Shown: positions 6,026 to 7,191 of the stretch, in pieces | How the letters are laid out: each line of letters opens with the position of its first letter | How positions within the stretch are numbered: position 1 is the stretch's first letter | Origin: Desulfobacterales bacterium | GTDB taxonomy: Bacteria > Desulfobacterota > Desulfobacteria > Desulfobacterales > DAOWNP01 | Length of the DNA: 7,191 nucleotides | Direction of reading: 5' to 3' | Assembly (NCBI GenBank): GCA_030149595.1 | Contig: JASFBI010000090.1 | Span: 1-7,191 of the forward strand | Notes under the pieces: model-generated | The model's input: only the letters and a program-made list of their open reading frames with translations | Databases searched by the model: none | What the model was told of the DNA's origin: nothing | Program-made: the position numbers and the translations under genes

Positions 6026-6151
6026 CTGTTTTTGGTTTTATAATTTAAAATTATGGCATTGTTAAATAAGAATAGGTTTTAATATTTTTATTGTTTAATT
6101 TTAGCATATTACGATACAAAGACCTATCAAAAATTATTTAAAGGGTTTAAA
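6026..6151 (+). promoter_or_regulatory. guaB-dnaE spacer with candidate dnaE promoter elements
   Basis: This 126-bp A+T-rich gap has two weak sigma70-like pairs. One is TTGTTA (6059-6064) with TATTTT (6083-6088) at 18 bp. The other is TTGTTT (6091-6096) with GATACA (6113-6118) at 16 bp. A 15-bp A/T palindrome, ATAATTT and AAATTAT around a central A, lies at 6040-6054 shortly after the guaB stop. It lacks GC pairs and a following U-run, so it is a poor terminator candidate. The dnaE ribosome binding site AAGGG is at 6141-6145. Confidence 0.35.
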
Positions 6152-7191
6152 ATGAGTGGGAAAAAATCCGGTTTTGTTCATCTTCATGTTCATACTCAGT
6201 ATAGTCTTTTAGATGGTGCTATAAAAATAGATGATTTAATAAAAAGGACAGGTGAACTTAATATGGGAGCCTGTGCCATAACAGATCATGGAACCATGTT
6301 TGGGGCTGTTGAGTTTTATAAAAAAGCAAAGAGTGCTAATATAAATCCTGTAATAGGGTGTGAATTTTATGTGGCCCCAAGAACTATTCAGGATAGAACT
6401 GTAATGGATAATAAAGGCCTTTCCCATCTGGTTCTGTTAGCCAAAGACCACACAGGGTATAAAAACCTGTGTAAGCTTGCCTCAATTGCCTATATCGATG
6501 GATTTTATTATAAACCGAGAGTAGATAAAGAGCTTTTAAAAAAATACCACAAAGGAATTATAGCTTTATCAGCCTGTCTTCAGGGGGAAATTCCCAAACT
6601 GCTTAAAAATGATTTATATGATAAAGCTATTGAGTCAGCCCATTTTTATTCAAAAACATTTGGGGAGGATAATTTTTTTCTGGAGGTTCAGCACAATGAA
6701 ATTGAGATTCAGAATCATGTAAACAGTGCTCTTTTGGAAATGAGTACGAATCTTTCCCTGCCCCTTGTTGCTACAAATGACTGCCACTATTTAAATAAAG
6801 AAGATGTAAAAGCACATGATGCACTTCTTTGTATCCAAACAGGCAAAAAAGTAAATGATATCAAACGCTTTAGATTTAGTACAGACCAGCTTTATTTTAA
6901 ATCTGAAGAAGAGATGGTTAAAAGATTTGCATCTTTTCCTCAAGCCATTGAAAATACATTGAAAATAGCTGCAAGATGTAATCTTGATTTTGACTTTGGT
7001 ACTTATCATTTTCCTGTATATGATTTAAAGTCTGATCGCCCTGTTTCTGAAATATTTGAGAAAGAGGTAAGAAAAGGGTATGAGCAAAGATTATCCGAGG
7101 TTGCCGGAAGGTATCCGGACTATGATAAAGAAGTCTATGACGTGCGTCTGGAGTATGAGATAAAAATAATCTCAAAAATGGGTTTTGAGGG
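6152..7191 (+). CDS. dnaE: DNA polymerase III alpha subunit, N-terminal part (3' end outside window)
   Basis: This is the replicative polymerase catalytic subunit. The frame is open from ATG 6152, behind AAGGG (6141-6145, 6 nt spacing), to the window edge: 346 complete codons of a protein normally about 1,150 residues long. The visible part is the PHP domain plus the beginning of the polymerase region. The PHP pattern starts with H10-L-H12-V-H14-T-Q-Y-S-L-L-D-G and continues with T-D-H-G (44-47), G-C-E (69-71), S-H-L (91-93), S-A-C-L-Q-G-E (140-146) and T-N-D-C-H-Y-L (208-214). Metal-ligand candidates are H12, H14, D45, H46, E71, H92, C142, D210 and H212, so the site looks intact, unlike the degenerate PHP of E. 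coli DnaE. The last residues, Y-E-I-K-I-I-S-K-M-G-F, lead into the polymerase palm. The catalytic aspartates lie beyond the window. It is the dnaE type rather than polC, since there is no inserted exonuclease domain before this point. Confidence 0.96.
   Translation, partial: MSGKKSGFVHLHVHTQYSLLDGAIKIDDLIKRTGELNMGACAITDHGTMFGAVEFYKKAKSANINPVIGCEFYVAPRTIQDRTVMDNKGLSHLVLLAKDHTGYKNLCKLASIAYIDGFYYKPRVDKELLKKYHKGIIALSACLQGEIPKLLKNDLYDKAIESAHFYSKTFGEDNFFLEVQHNEIEIQNHVNSALLEMSTNLSLPLVATNDCHYLNKEDVKAHDALLCIQTGKKVNDIKRFRFSTDQLYFKSEEEMVKRFASFPQAIENTLKIAARCNLDFDFGTYHFPVYDLKSDRPVSEIFEKEVRKGYEQRLSEVAGRYPDYDKEVYDVRLEYEIKIISKMGFE

Noticed and set aside
6040..6054. A/T palindrome after guaB as an intrinsic terminator
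   Set aside because: The stem has no GC pairs and no proper T-run follows, so it is unlikely to terminate transcription.
6236..7175. Several minus-strand frames of 60-85 codons opposite dnaE
   Set aside because: They are shadows of a highly conserved + strand gene with clear DnaE motifs throughout.

Overview
The window is an A+T-rich stretch of bacterial chromosome carrying housekeeping genes. The best guess for its source is a low-GC sulfate reducer-like member of the Desulfobacterota. That is an inference from memory of gene order (cmk-rpsA-sppA, then guaB next to dnaE) and from the style of the proteins. No rRNA or other decisive marker is present. I see no mobile element, CRISPR array, tRNA, rRNA or phage gene.

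Layout: the left edge holds the last 54 codons of cytidylate kinase (cmk, +). After a 148-bp leader comes rpsA (+, six-domain ribosomal protein S1). A 358-bp gap separates it from sppA (+, short signal peptide peptidase with a Ser/Lys dyad). sppA converges, 6 bp apart, on a minus-strand YciO/Sua5/TsaC-family gene. A divergent intergenic region of about 0.5 kb follows, then guaB (+, IMP dehydrogenase, best start at 4562 behind a strong Shine-Dalgarno). After 126 bp, dnaE (+, DNA polymerase III alpha subunit) begins and runs off the right edge with its PHP domain complete.

The genes serve nucleotide supply (cmk, guaB), translation (rpsA), possibly tRNA t6A chemistry (YciO-like, function uncertain), membrane proteolysis (sppA) and replication (dnaE). 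cmk, rpsA and sppA are co-directional, but the gaps are long enough for separate promoters. guaB and dnaE are also co-directional.

No new multi-gene system is visible. The items most worth a second look are small. One is a roughly 30-bp element found in two copies, upstream of rpsA and of sppA. Others are a 9-bp-stem hairpin in the rpsA leader, dyads in the region between the YciO-like gene and guaB, a YciO-like protein with two of four expected active-site residues replaced, and a DnaE PHP domain that appears to keep its metal ligands.
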